Source of the DNA: VXPQ01 sp964608315
GTDB taxonomy: Bacteria; Bacteroidota; Rhodothermia; Rhodothermales; VXPQ01
DNA length: 64,000 nucleotides
Reading direction: 5' to 3'
Assembly: GCA_964608315.1 (NCBI GenBank)
Contig: CAZSNF010000004.1
Span: 1 to 64,000, forward strand
Positions 52,312 through 62,349 of this stretch are shown here, in pieces (positions within the stretch are counted from its first letter, which is position 1; the number at the start of each line of letters is the position of its first letter). The notes beneath the pieces are model-generated. The model made no database searches, was not told where the DNA came from, and was given only the letters and a program-made list of their open reading frames with translations. Both the position numbers and the translations under genes were made by a program.

Positions 52312-53366
52312 CGACGGCGCGAAACAAGGCGGGCTGCGCAGCCGGAACTTCGCAGCCGGAAATCCTGCTTGCAGCAGAAGCGCTTTCGACCTGGTATCCG
52401 ATTCGCCGCGGTATGTTGCGTCGGGTGGCGGGGCATGTCCGCGCCGTGGATGGCGTGGATTTGACATTGCGGGCCAACGAATCTCTCGGCCTGGTGGGCG
52501 AGAGCGGTTGCGGAAAGAGTACGCTGGTTCGGACCCTGCTGCGTCTCGAAGAGCCTGCGTCGGGGCGGATTCGGATGTGCGTACGCGGACAGCTCCGGGA
52601 CATTACCGACCTGGATCGCAGGCAACTGCGGGCAATGCGTCGCGAAGCGCAGATGGTGTTTCAGCAACCTGCCTCGTCCATGAATATGCGATGGTCGGCA
52701 TTCGATATCATTGCCGAACCGCTTCGCATACAGGGCCTGCGCGATGCGCGCGCACTGGAAGAGCGCGTCCATGGTTTGCTGGAGGCAGTGGGACTGGATC
52801 CGTACCATGCGCGGCGTTACCCGGACGCCTTTTCCGGCGGACAACGCCAGCGTATAGGCATTGCCCGGGCCCTTGCGCTGCGCCCGCAACTGATCGTGGC
52901 GGATGAACCCGTGTCGGCGTTGGATGTGTCGGTGCGGGCGAAGATTCTGAACCTGCTGCTCGACCTGAAGGATCGCTTTCGACTGGCGTACCTGTTCATT
53001 GCCCACGATCTGGAAGTAGTCCGGTATGTGAGCGACCGCATAGCGGTGATGTACCTCGGGCGCATGGTCGAAGAAGGACCGGCGGACGACGTATACGCCT
53101 TTCCCCGGCATCCGTACACCGAGTCGCTTCTCCAGGCCATACCAGCCCGGCATCCCGACGACAGGCGTTCCGGGCGGCGTATTCCGCTCGGTGATTTGCC
53201 GGACCCGGCTCGCCCGCCTGCAGGCTGTCGTTTTCATACCCGGTGTCCGTTCGTTCGCGAGCGATGCCGAGCGGAGGTTCCGGCGTGGAGGGAGACGGCG
53301 CCGGGACATTTCGCGGCGTGTCATTTCAGCGAAGAACTGGCTTTGCAAGGAGGGCCGTCGTCATGA
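52308..53366 (+). CDS. Peptide/oligosaccharide ABC transporter ATP-binding protein (DppF type)
   Basis: This 352-residue partner ATPase has Walker A G-E-S-G-C-G-K-S, signature F-S-G-G-Q-R-Q-R, and Walker B L-I-V-A-D-E-P-V-S-A-L-D. The C-terminal C-R-F-H-T-R-C-P-F cluster is present. It starts inside the previous gene (ATGA) and overlaps the binding-protein start in the same way. Confidence 0.92.
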   Translation: MTTARNKAGCAAGTSQPEILLAAEALSTWYPIRRGMLRRVAGHVRAVDGVDLTLRANESLGLVGESGCGKSTLVRTLLRLEEPASGRIRMCVRGQLRDITDLDRRQLRAMRREAQMVFQQPASSMNMRWSAFDIIAEPLRIQGLRDARALEERVHGLLEAVGLDPYHARRYPDAFSGGQRQRIGIARALALRPQLIVADEPVSALDVSVRAKILNLLLDLKDRFRLAYLFIAHDLEVVRYVSDRIAVMYLGRMVEEGPADDVYAFPRHPYTESLLQAIPARHPDDRRSGRRIPLGDLPDPARPPAGCRFHTRCPFVRERCRAEVPAWRETAPGHFAACHFSEELALQGGPSS

Positions 53367-55351
53367 ATGGTCGCCGAACGTTTTTCCGGTGCGGAGTTTC
53401 GGGTGCGTTATGTGGGGCGGCACTCCTGATTGCAGGGTGTCGAGGCGGTGCGGCGGAGGTCGGGCAGGCCGATCCGGATATCGGGGCGCACAGGGGGTAC
53501 AGCCCTGCGGAGAACCGGATGCTTCCCGAGGCGCCCATGCTGGCGCAAAAAGTCCGCCGCGGGGATTTGCCTCCGGTCGCCAAGCGTCTTCCCGAAGACC
53601 CCATGGTGGTCCCCGTGGTCGAGGAAATCGGCTTGTATGGCGGTACGTGGCGCAAGTTCGATCTTGCCCAGGATTTCGTGACGGTTCGGCTTTTGAATAA
53701 TTATTACGGTCTTACCCGGTGGAGTCCCACAGGAGATAAGATTCTTCCGGGCCTTGCCCGGTCCTGGGAAGTCAGCGAGGATGGGACCCGGACGACATTT
53801 CGCCTGCGCAAGGGAGTGCATTGGTCTGACGGAGCACCATTTACTTCAGACGATATCCTGTTCTGGTGGGCGCTTGCTATCGATGATCGTTTTCTTGTGG
53901 CTCCGCCAGAATGGGCTTTCGCCGCAGGCGAGCGCATGCAGGTCCTCGCGCCCGATCGGTACACCGTGATTTTCGAATACGCCGCGCCGTTTTACTTTCT
54001 GCCGCTTATTCTGGCGACCGGGTTCTGGACTTCGGAGGAGATTCTCTTGCCTGCGCATTATTTGCGGCAATTCCATCCGGATCACAACCCGGCCTACGAA
54101 GATTTCAACGAATTGGACCGGAAGCGACGGGTGGAGAACAATCCGGATCGTCCGGGACTAGGACCCTGGCGCATGGTTTGGTACGCAGGCGCCGGCGACC
54201 GGGCCGTGTTCGAGCGCAATCCGTACTACTGGGCCGTGGATTCGCTGGGGCGGCAGCTCCCGTACATCGACCGGATCGAAGCGATTCGGGTTCAGAGTCC
54301 CGAAGCAGGCGTGCTTTACGTTGTTTCCGGGAATGTGGATGCGCAGTTCCGGCAAATCAACCTGAACGACGCGGCGCTGCTGAAGCGCTTTGCGGGCAAG
54401 GAAGGATATCGCCTCCTGACCTGGGAAGAAGGCACGGCCACCTGGCACACGATATTCGTCAATATGGAGATCGAAGATCCGGATCGCCGCGCCCTGTTCC
54501 GCAATCCCGATTTCCGCCGGGCCTTGTCGTACGCCATCTACCGCGAGCGCATCCATCAAGTGGTCTGGATGGGACTGGGGCGTCCGCAGGCCGCTGCGAT
54601 AAGCGACGAAGCCTGGCATTTCCGGTCTCCCCGAGGTCAGGAGACGCTGAAGAAGTGGATTACCGCCTGGTCCGAATACGACCCGCCGCGCGCCGATTCC
54701 CTGTTCGCCGCCGCCGGACTCGCCGAACGCGACGAAGACGGGTTTCGGATGTATCGCGGCAAGCCGTTTCGCATTCAGCTCGATTATCGCGAAATGCCGT
54801 ATGCAGCGGATCAGGCGCAACTCATCAAGCAGGATTGGGAGGCCGCAGGCATTCGTACGCTCGCCAAGCGTTCGCCCGGCACGGATTTCTGGTCCCGCAT
54901 CGATCTTGGACAGTACGACATGTATATGGAGAAAAATTCGGAACTCGACCTGTTTACGTTTCCCGGGGTGGTCTTCCCGATCGACGCCAAGACCTGGCAT
55001 CCTCGCACCGGCCGCTGGTATCGGAGCGGCGGCGAACAGGGGGAAGCGCCGTCCGGGTTCACGAAGCAGTTGCAGGCCTTGTACGAAGACATGAAGCGCG
55101 AACCGGACCTGGACCGCCGCCACGATCTCGTGCTGGATGCTATCGAGATACAACTGGAGCACGGTCCCTTTATGATCGGCACTTCCGGGCGACAGAAGGC
55201 CCTTGTCGTGGTGGGCGACCATGTGCGCAACGTGCCCCCCGAAGGCCCTGTGATGGGCCCCTGGGCCCAAACGCAGCCGGCGGCCAGCTTCCCGGAGCAG
55301 TTTTTTTACGAGGCAAGCTATTTGTACGGGACAAGCGCCACTGACAAATGA
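53363..55351 (+). CDS. ABC transporter substrate-binding lipoprotein, family 5
   Basis: From ATG 53363 the product has 662 residues with lipobox L-I-A-G-C. It is a family 5 receptor (W-E-V-S-E-D-G-T-R-T-T-F-R-L-R-K-G-V-H-W-S-D-G-A-P-F-T-S-D-D), longer than the usual 500-550. Family 5 receptors bind peptides, but several bind oligosaccharides. The large size and the GH32 gene downstream favour an oligosaccharide ligand here (inference). Confidence 0.9.
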   Translation: MNGRRTFFRCGVSGALCGAALLIAGCRGGAAEVGQADPDIGAHRGYSPAENRMLPEAPMLAQKVRRGDLPPVAKRLPEDPMVVPVVEEIGLYGGTWRKFDLAQDFVTVRLLNNYYGLTRWSPTGDKILPGLARSWEVSEDGTRTTFRLRKGVHWSDGAPFTSDDILFWWALAIDDRFLVAPPEWAFAAGERMQVLAPDRYTVIFEYAAPFYFLPLILATGFWTSEEILLPAHYLRQFHPDHNPAYEDFNELDRKRRVENNPDRPGLGPWRMVWYAGAGDRAVFERNPYYWAVDSLGRQLPYIDRIEAIRVQSPEAGVLYVVSGNVDAQFRQINLNDAALLKRFAGKEGYRLLTWEEGTATWHTIFVNMEIEDPDRRALFRNPDFRRALSYAIYRERIHQVVWMGLGRPQAAAISDEAWHFRSPRGQETLKKWITAWSEYDPPRADSLFAAAGLAERDEDGFRMYRGKPFRIQLDYREMPYAADQAQLIKQDWEAAGIRTLAKRSPGTDFWSRIDLGQYDMYMEKNSELDLFTFPGVVFPIDAKTWHPRTGRWYRSGGEQGEAPSGFTKQLQALYEDMKREPDLDRRHDLVLDAIEIQLEHGPFMIGTSGRQKALVVVGDHVRNVPPEGPVMGPWAQTQPAASFPEQFFYEASYLYGTSATDK

Positions 55352-55400
55352 CCTTGACCCGACCATTTGACCCGACGATTTACGGCATACTCCACGGCCC

Positions 55401-56390
55401 ATGCTGAACTACATTCTGCGTCGCTTGCTGGTTTTTCCGCCCATGCTGCTGGCGATTTCGGTGATTGTTTTCATCGTTATCCAGCTTCCGCCCGGGAGTT
55501 TTCTGGAGCAGCGGGTCATGGAGCTGGAAGCCCGGTATGGCGATGCATCGTCTCTTGCGCAGGCGGAGCAGCTCAAGCATCGGTACGGGCTGGACAAGCC
55601 GATGTGGCGACAATACCTGCTATGGATTCAGGGTGTTGTAACCCGGGGCGATTTCGGGCAGTCTTTCGCTTACGACAAGCCGGTCAACGATGTGATCTGG
55701 AGTTTTCTGGGCTATACCGTACTGATTGCCGGCACGAGCCTGACGCTCGTCTATCTGTTGGCTATCCCGCTCGGATGCTGGGCCGCGGTTCGAAAATACA
55801 AAATGCCGGATCACGCCATCGGGTTGCTCAGCTTCGTCGGCATGTCCATTCCGGAATTCCTGCTGGCGCTTTTTCTTCTCGTGTTCGGGCTGTTTGTTCT
55901 GGATTATTCCTTCATCGGATTGTTTTCGCCGGAATTCGCGTTTCAGCCCTGGAGCTGGGCGAAAGCGAAGGATTTGCTCAAGCATTTGCCTGTCCCCGCC
56001 GCGGTGGTCGCGATCAACGGGACGGCGGGATTGATGCGGATCATGCGCGGCAGCATGCTCGACGTGCTGGGGGAACCGTATATCCGGACTGCGCGCGCCA
56101 AAGGCCTTCCTCGCCGGACGATTTTCGGCAAACACGCCCTGCGCATGGCGATCAACCCGCTGATCTCCATTTTCGGCATGAGCATGCCCGCCTTGCTTTC
56201 CGGTTCGGCCATCATATCTATCGTGCTGAACCTGCCGACGGCGGGCTATTTGCTGTTCGAAAGCCTGCTGACGCAGGACATGTATCTCGCCGGGACGCTT
56301 TTGTTGATGATCAGCGCCCTGTTGCTCGTCGGAAATCTTCTGGCCGACATCGCCCTGGCCGTCGTCGATCCAAGAATCCGTTATGAATGA
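55401..56390 (+). CDS. ABC transporter permease (DppB type)
   Basis: This 329-residue inner-membrane protein has six predicted helices. The N-terminal helix and family motif L-P-P-G-S-F are present, and the EAA-type loop reads R-T-A-R-A-K-G-L-P-R-R-T. It lies 49 bases after the binding protein and overlaps the next permease gene by eight bases. Confidence 0.92.
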   Translation: MLNYILRRLLVFPPMLLAISVIVFIVIQLPPGSFLEQRVMELEARYGDASSLAQAEQLKHRYGLDKPMWRQYLLWIQGVVTRGDFGQSFAYDKPVNDVIWSFLGYTVLIAGTSLTLVYLLAIPLGCWAAVRKYKMPDHAIGLLSFVGMSIPEFLLALFLLVFGLFVLDYSFIGLFSPEFAFQPWSWAKAKDLLKHLPVPAAVVAINGTAGLMRIMRGSMLDVLGEPYIRTARAKGLPRRTIFGKHALRMAINPLISIFGMSMPALLSGSAIISIVLNLPTAGYLLFESLLTQDMYLAGTLLLMISALLLVGNLLADIALAVVDPRIRYE

Positions 56391-57528
56391 GCGTACGCGA
56401 CATACGGACGATCAGGGTTCGTCGAGCGGTCGGGAGACGCCCGGCGTTGCGAATGGCCCGGTCTATTTGACGCCGTTTGCGCTGCGCTGGCGACGTTTTC
56501 GGCGATCGAAGGCGGGCCTCGCCGCCGCAGGAGTCGTACTGCTGCTCTACCTTTCCGCCATCTTCGCCGATTTCATTGCGCCCTATCACCACAATACGCA
56601 ATTCGTGCAGTATGTGCATGCGCCGCCGCAACGCATTCGTCTGTTCGAAGCGGGAAGGTTGCGTCGTCCGTTCGTGTACGATTACCGCCTTGCGTATTCC
56701 GAGGATGGGCTGGAACGGGTATATGCGGCAGATATGTCGCAGCGCGTCCCTGTGCAGTTGTTCGTTCGGGGGGACGCACACCGGCTGTTCGGATTAATTC
56801 CCATGCGCACCCGGCTTTTCGGCACGGAGTCTTCTCCCTGTTTTCTGCTGGGGACTGATCGCCTGGGCCGCGATATCTTTTCCCGGATCGCATACGGGGG
56901 AAGAATCTCTCTGACAGTGGGTTTGCTGGGCGTATTGCTCACCACAGTGCTGGGGATGCTCATCGGGGTGGTTTCGGGGTATTTCGGAGGATGGGCGGAT
57001 GCGCTTATTCAGCGGGGAATTGAACTGCTCATGTCATTTCCGGCTATTCCGCTGTGGATGGCCCTCGCTGCGGCTCTGCCTCCGGACTGGAATTCGGTCA
57101 AGGTGTATTTCGGCATCGTCACCATCCTGTCCCTGATCGGGTGGGGCGGGCTGGCTCGCCAGATACGCGGCCTGGTTCTTTCGCACCGGGAAGCCGATTA
57201 CGTCAAGGCCGCCGTATCGTTCGGGGCCGGGCATTGGTACGTTATTCGGCGGCACCTTGTACCCGCTACCTTCGGTTATCTGATCGTGATCGCCACGCTG
57301 GCTATCCCCGGGGCCATTCTGGGCGAAACCGCCTTGAGCTTTCTGGGCCTGGGCATTCGGCCTCCCATGACCAGCTGGGGCGTATTGCTGGAGGAAGCCC
57401 AGCATGTGCGGGTGATCGTACAATTCCCCTGGTTGTTGTCGCCGGCTCTTCCGGTGCTGGCGACCGTTGTTTCTTTCAATTTTCTCGGGGATATCCTGAG
57501 AAATATCCTGACCCCCGAAGCGGCATGA
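56383..57528 (+). CDS. ABC transporter permease (DppC type)
   Basis: This 381-residue permease has an N-terminal helix followed by a large periplasmic loop of about 100 residues (larger than in typical DppC), then five helices. The coupling loop reads E-A-D-Y-V-K-A-A-V-S-F-G-A. Its stop overlaps the cytoplasmic GH32 start (ATGA), tying the importer to fructan breakdown. Confidence 0.92.
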   Translation: MNERTRHTDDQGSSSGRETPGVANGPVYLTPFALRWRRFRRSKAGLAAAGVVLLLYLSAIFADFIAPYHHNTQFVQYVHAPPQRIRLFEAGRLRRPFVYDYRLAYSEDGLERVYAADMSQRVPVQLFVRGDAHRLFGLIPMRTRLFGTESSPCFLLGTDRLGRDIFSRIAYGGRISLTVGLLGVLLTTVLGMLIGVVSGYFGGWADALIQRGIELLMSFPAIPLWMALAAALPPDWNSVKVYFGIVTILSLIGWGGLARQIRGLVLSHREADYVKAAVSFGAGHWYVIRRHLVPATFGYLIVIATLAIPGAILGETALSFLGLGIRPPMTSWGVLLEEAQHVRVIVQFPWLLSPALPVLATVVSFNFLGDILRNILTPEAA

Positions 57529-59087
57529 CGCGCTCTCCCGATATATCCGACATATATCGTCCGCAGGTTCACTTTACGCCAGCGACCAACTGGATGAATG
57601 ACCCGAACGGCTTGATTTATCATGCCGGAGAATACCATCTGTTTTTTCAGCATAATCCCTTCGGGTCTGATTGGGGACACATGAGCTGGGGACATGCCGT
57701 AAGCCGGGATCTGGTGCATTGGCGGGAATTGCCCGTGGCGATTCCCGAAGAAAACGGAATCATGATTTTTTCCGGCTCTGTCGTGCATGACGTCCGTAAT
57801 ACCTCCGGTTTCGGCAGCGCGGAGAACGGCCCGCTCGTCGCGATTTATACAGGGCACGCCGACAAGCCGAGGCGCGAGGCGCAACATCTCGCATTCAGCG
57901 CCGACCAGGGGCGTACATGGACCAAATATGCGGGCAACCCTGTGCTCGACATCGGCGCCCCGGATTTTCGGGATCCGCAGGTGTTCTGGCACGAGCCGCA
58001 TGATCGCTGGATCATGGTGGTCGCCGAAGGCACCCATGCGCGGTTTTATGCGTCGGCCGATCTGAAAAAATGGGAACATCTGAGCACCTTCGGACAGGCC
58101 GGCGCGCCCGGCGTACCCAACTGGGAGTGCCCGGACATGTTTGCCTTGCCGGTGGACGGCGATACGGAAGACATGCGCTGGGTGCTGAAGATCGCCGTAG
58201 GGGATTGCGCGGTTTCCGAGGGGTCCGGCACGCAGTATTTCGTGGGGTATTTCGACGGTGTCCGGTTTCGCAACGAGAACGATCCGTCGGAGGTGTTATG
58301 GGTGGATCATGGCGCGGATTTTTATGCGGCCCATTCGTTCAACCACATTCCCGAGGAAGATGATCGGCTGGTGTGGCTTGCCTGGATGAGCAACTGGAAA
58401 TACGCCGCCGCCACGCCCACATGCCCGTGGCGCGGCGCGATGACCTTTCCGCGCGAAGTCATGTTGACGCGTACGCCGGCGGGGATTCGATTGCGTCAGC
58501 GGCCCATTCCGGAAATCGCCTTGCTGCGCGGGAAGCCGCTGGCGTTGCGGGACTGGCTCGTTGCGCCCGGCGAGCATCCGCTGAATGAATATGACGGCGG
58601 GCAGGGCGCCCGGGAGATTTGCGCCCGCTTCGCGCCTGGCGATGCGGCCTGCTTTGGATTGCATATTCGCGAAGGGGCGGGTCGCCGGACGCGAATTGGA
58701 TACGATGCGGGCAAGGGGACCTTGTTCGTGGACCGTACGCGTTCCGGGTACGCCGATTTCAGCGAGTGGTTTGCTGGCGTGCATACGGCGCCGCTGCAAC
58801 CGTCCGCCGCTGGACAGATCGACCTGCGCATTATTTTGGATCGGAGCAGCGTGGAAGTGTTCGGCGGCGACGGAGAGGCCGTCATTACGGACTTGATCTT
58901 TCCGGACCCGGCGGATATCGGGATGTCGCTGTTTGCGGAAGGGGGGACGGCCCGGCTTGTTTCGATGGATATTTTTCCGCTGCAAAGCATCAGGAGCAAT
59001 GGCCTGGAATCTGCTGCGGATAGGGAGAACGACTTCCGAACATGGGTTATGCCAGACGAAGCAAGTAGTGTGGCGACTCCACAATAA
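57525..59087 (+). CDS. GH32 beta-fructosidase, cytoplasmic
   Basis: This 520-residue GH32 enzyme has all three catalytic motifs: W-M-N-D-P-N-G (Asp26), F-R-D-P and W-E-C-P-D-M-F. No signal peptide precedes the catalytic domain, so it acts in the cytoplasm, as expected for an enzyme that hydrolyses imported fructo-oligosaccharides or sucrose. The start at ATG 57525 is fixed by the overlap with the permease stop; the frame is open far upstream but inside the permease gene. It could be an exo-levanase, inulinase or invertase. Confidence 0.93.
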   Translation: MTRSPDISDIYRPQVHFTPATNWMNDPNGLIYHAGEYHLFFQHNPFGSDWGHMSWGHAVSRDLVHWRELPVAIPEENGIMIFSGSVVHDVRNTSGFGSAENGPLVAIYTGHADKPRREAQHLAFSADQGRTWTKYAGNPVLDIGAPDFRDPQVFWHEPHDRWIMVVAEGTHARFYASADLKKWEHLSTFGQAGAPGVPNWECPDMFALPVDGDTEDMRWVLKIAVGDCAVSEGSGTQYFVGYFDGVRFRNENDPSEVLWVDHGADFYAAHSFNHIPEEDDRLVWLAWMSNWKYAAATPTCPWRGAMTFPREVMLTRTPAGIRLRQRPIPEIALLRGKPLALRDWLVAPGEHPLNEYDGGQGAREICARFAPGDAACFGLHIREGAGRRTRIGYDAGKGTLFVDRTRSGYADFSEWFAGVHTAPLQPSAAGQIDLRIILDRSSVEVFGGDGEAVITDLIFPDPADIGMSLFAEGGTARLVSMDIFPLQSIRSNGLESAADRENDFRTWVMPDEASSVATPQ

Positions 59088-59092
59088 TGAGG

Positions 59093-59137
59093 AATGACGC
59101 GGCCAGAGCGTTCCTCGCGGTCTCCCAAAGAGCGCTT
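59093..59137 (+). repeat. Module B repeat
   Basis: This is the second copy of bases 1-45 (41 of 45 identical), six bases after the GH32 stop. It is the only repeat module here; there is no hairpin core or end site. Confidence 0.7.
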
Positions 59138-59249
59138 TATGCCCGCCATGCCCTCCGCATTGTCGCCGCGCCGCCCGGAAATAGCCAAGGTTTCGCATTT
59201 CTTCCATTATCCGCGTATGTTTCATGCGCTGCCAACCACCCTTTTGACT

Positions 59250-60824
59250 ATGTCAGACTACGTCATGCGTTTCTTTCCCCCGCGCTTGCGCGCCGCTGCA
59301 TGGACGGCGGCGGTCCTTCTTTCGCTAACCGTTCTGCCGGCCTGGCCCGCCGCCGCGCAACCCGAGCCGTCCTATGCAGAGCGCTACCGTCCGCAATACC
59401 ACTTTACCCCCGCCGTCAACTGGATGAACGATCCGAACGGGCTGGTCTGGTTCGACGGCGAGTACCACTTGTTCTATCAGTACAATCCATTCGGCGTCCG
59501 CTGGGGGCACATGAGTTGGGGCCACGCCGTCAGCCCTGACATGCTCCGCTGGGAGCACTTGCCCGTCGCCATCCCCGAAACCGACAGCGTGATGGCGTTT
59601 TCGGGCAGCGCCGTGGTGGACTGGAACAACACGAGCGGGTTCGGAACGGACGATAACCCGCCGATGATCGCCATTTATACGGGGCACTACCGGGAGCGGC
59701 GCCTGCAAGCGCAGTACATCGCCTGGAGCGTCGACCGGGGCCGCACCTGGACTCCGTACGAGGGCAATCCCGTACTCGATGCGGGCATGGCGGATTTTCG
59801 GGACCCCAAAGTGTTCTGGCATGCGCCGGAAGAGAAATGGGTGATGGTCGTGGCGCTGTCCGTGGACCGGAAGGTGCATCTTTATTCCTCGAAGGACCTG
59901 AAATCCTGGACATTCATGAGCGAATTCGGTCCTGCGGGGAACGTGACCGGCATCTGGGAATGCCCCGACCTGTTCGAATTGCCTGTCGAGAACCGGCCCG
60001 GGGAGACGCGCTGGGTGCTGGACGTGGACAATGGCGGGGGTACCGTGGCGGGCGGGTCCGGTGGACAGTACTTCGTGGGGCGTTTCGACGGGACCGCCTT
60101 CGTCGCCGAGCACGAGGACACCCGCTGGGTGGATTACGCAAAGGATTTTTACGCCGCCATTTCCTGGTCCGACGTGCCGGAAGAAGACGGCCGCCGCCTG
60201 TGGGTGGGCTGGCTGAACAACTGGGGGTATGCCGGAGAGATTCCCACGGACCCCTGGCGCAGCGCGCAGAGCCTGCCGCGCGCCCTGTCGCTGCGGGCCG
60301 ACGCGCTCGGCGATCTGTGGCTGGCGCAGAAGCCTGTCGAGGAACTGAAGACGCTGCGCGAAACGCACCGCCGCCTCGACGCGCGCCCCATTGCGGAAGG
60401 GGAACATGACCTGAGCGGCGAAGGAATCGCCGGCAAGGCCATTGAACTGATTATAGAACTGGAGGTCGGCGACGCCGCGGAAGTGGGCCTGAAAGTGAGG
60501 CAGGGAGAAGGAGAGGAAACGGTGATCGGGTACGATGTGCGCCGCAAGGAGGTATTCGTGGACCGGTATCGGTCCGGCGAAAAGGAATTTCACCCGACGT
60601 TTGCGGACCTCTTCGAAGCGTCTATGGAAGCGCCGGAGGGACGCGTAAAACTGCACGTGTTCGTGGACTGGTCGTCCGTGGAGGTGTTTGCAGACGACGG
60701 CGCCATTGTGTTCACCAGTCAGGTGTTTCCATCGCCGGACAGCGAGGGGGTGAGCATTTACGCGGAAGGCGGCGAGGCCCGCCTCGCGTCGCTCGACATG
60801 TGGACGCTCGCTTCCGTCTGGTAA
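59250..60824 (+). CDS. GH32 fructanase, exported
   Basis: From ATG 59250 the product has 524 residues (ATG 59265 is an alternative) with a Sec signal ending A-A-A-Q. The motifs W-M-N-D-P-N-G (Asp61), F-R-D-P-K and W-E-C-P-D-L-F are complete. The frame is open back to 59094, within the module B repeat, but those residues are not part of the protein. It is probably periplasmic, as no sorting domain or lipobox is seen. Its sequence is close to the cytoplasmic GH32, so the pair may be an old duplication. Confidence 0.92.
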   Translation: MSDYVMRFFPPRLRAAAWTAAVLLSLTVLPAWPAAAQPEPSYAERYRPQYHFTPAVNWMNDPNGLVWFDGEYHLFYQYNPFGVRWGHMSWGHAVSPDMLRWEHLPVAIPETDSVMAFSGSAVVDWNNTSGFGTDDNPPMIAIYTGHYRERRLQAQYIAWSVDRGRTWTPYEGNPVLDAGMADFRDPKVFWHAPEEKWVMVVALSVDRKVHLYSSKDLKSWTFMSEFGPAGNVTGIWECPDLFELPVENRPGETRWVLDVDNGGGTVAGGSGGQYFVGRFDGTAFVAEHEDTRWVDYAKDFYAAISWSDVPEEDGRRLWVGWLNNWGYAGEIPTDPWRSAQSLPRALSLRADALGDLWLAQKPVEELKTLRETHRRLDARPIAEGEHDLSGEGIAGKAIELIIELEVGDAAEVGLKVRQGEGEETVIGYDVRRKEVFVDRYRSGEKEFHPTFADLFEASMEAPEGRVKLHVFVDWSSVEVFADDGAIVFTSQVFPSPDSEGVSIYAEGGEARLASLDMWTLASVW

Positions 60825-60877
60825 TCGTTTCCGGTCCCTGCGAATGTTGCCCGCCTTACTCCCCCTTTTACGGATTC

Positions 60878-60894
60878 AGGGACACTCTGATTAA
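60878..60894 (-). repeat. Dispersed end site, inverted
   Basis: The reverse complement is TTAATCAGAGTGTCCCT. It lies between the exported GH32 and the sugar porter, and is the last copy in the window. Confidence 0.65.
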
Positions 60895-60933
60895 ATCTGC
60901 TTCGATCAACGAGCCACAGGAGTTCTGACCATT

Positions 60934-62322
60934 ATGAACCGCCGCACCGTCTTTTTCAGCACCATCGTGGCCGCTCTCGGCGGCCTGCTTTTCGGCTTCG
61001 ATACGGCCGTTATTTCCGGCACCACCGAAGCGCTCGAATCGGTGTTCGGGCTCGACGAATTCTGGCTGGGCTTCACCGTGGCTTCCGCGCTCATCGGCAC
61101 CATCGCCGGCGCGTTCGGGGCGGGCATTCCCGCCGACCGCTACGGGCGGAACCGCGTACTCATCGCGCTGGCGGTCTTTTATTTCGTCTCCGCGCTGGGG
61201 AGCGCTACGGCGGACAACTGGATCGCCTTTCTGTTGTACCGTTTCCTCGGAGGGATAGCCGTTGGCGGTTCGTCCGTGGTGGCGCCCATGTACATTGCGG
61301 AAATAGCTCCGGCCCGGCTGCGCGGGCGCCTCGTGGCCGTGAGCCAACTCAACGTGGTTACGGGTATTCTGCTGGCCTTTTTCTCCAACTACGTGGTGGC
61401 CCAGATCATTGCGGACGCAGCGGCCTGGCGGTGGATGTTCGCGGTGGAGGCGGCCCCCGCCGCGCTGTTCTTCGCGCTGCTGTTTTTCATCCCGAGGAGT
61501 CCGCGCTGGCTGGTCAAGCGAGGGCGTTCGGAGGAGGCCCGCGCCGTGCTGGAGCGCCTCGGGGAGGTCGAGATAGACAACGAAATGGCGGAAATAGCCG
61601 CTTCGCTGAAGGCCGAAGCCGGACAGGCGAGCAACCATCTTTTCCAGAAGCGCTACACCCGTCCGATCATGCTGGCGTGGGCGCTCGCCATGTTCAATCA
61701 GCTTTCCGGCATCAATGCGTTGATGTATTACGCGCCGCGCATTTTCGGCATGGCGGGAGCAGGCGCCGACGACGCGCTTCTGCAATCGGTGGCGGTGGGC
61801 GGCACGAACCTGCTTTTCACGATTTCGGCATTCTTTATCATTGACCGGTTCGGGCGCCGTCCTTTGATGATTGTGGGCTCTGCGGGCACGGCGGCTTGCC
61901 TTGCGCTGGTGGCCTGGGCCTTTTTCGTCGGCGGGGATGGCATGGGGACGCCGATCCTGATCGGCCTGCTCGGGTTCATTGCTTTCTTCGCTCTGTCGCA
62001 GGGCGCGGTGATCTGGGTGTTTCTTTCGGAGATTTTCCCGAACCGGGTGCGGTCCAAGGGGCAATCCCTTGGCTCGTTCACGCACTGGTTCATGGCCGCC
62101 GCCGTTTCCTGGACGTTTCCCGTGGTGGCCGAGGCGTCCGGCGGGTTCGCCTTTGCGTTCTTCAGCGCCATGATGGTCCTTCAGCTGTTCTTCGCTGTGA
62201 AGATCATGCCCGAAACGAAGGGGCTGTCGCTGGAGGAACTGGAAGTCAAACTGGGCGTCGGCACGGCGGAACTGGAAGCGCTCGAAGAGCGGCTGCATGG
62301 GAAATCGCCCGGCAAAGATTGA
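60934..62322 (+). CDS. MFS sugar porter
   Basis: This 462-residue transporter of the sugar porter family has 12 predicted helices. Signatures include G-G-L-L-F-G-F-D-T-A-V-I-S-G, the D-R-Y-G-R-N-R loop, Y-I-A-E-I-A-P-A-R-L-R-G-R-L and P-E-T-K-G at the end. AGGAG precedes the ATG by 12 bases. It probably takes up fructose or another sugar released outside. The ligand is not certain. Confidence 0.92.
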   Translation: MNRRTVFFSTIVAALGGLLFGFDTAVISGTTEALESVFGLDEFWLGFTVASALIGTIAGAFGAGIPADRYGRNRVLIALAVFYFVSALGSATADNWIAFLLYRFLGGIAVGGSSVVAPMYIAEIAPARLRGRLVAVSQLNVVTGILLAFFSNYVVAQIIADAAAWRWMFAVEAAPAALFFALLFFIPRSPRWLVKRGRSEEARAVLERLGEVEIDNEMAEIAASLKAEAGQASNHLFQKRYTRPIMLAWALAMFNQLSGINALMYYAPRIFGMAGAGADDALLQSVAVGGTNLLFTISAFFIIDRFGRRPLMIVGSAGTAACLALVAWAFFVGGDGMGTPILIGLLGFIAFFALSQGAVIWVFLSEIFPNRVRSKGQSLGSFTHWFMAAAVSWTFPVVAEASGGFAFAFFSAMMVLQLFFAVKIMPETKGLSLEELEVKLGVGTAELEALEERLHGKSPGKD

Positions 62323-62349
62323 CGAAAACAAATGTGAAATTTTAGCAAA

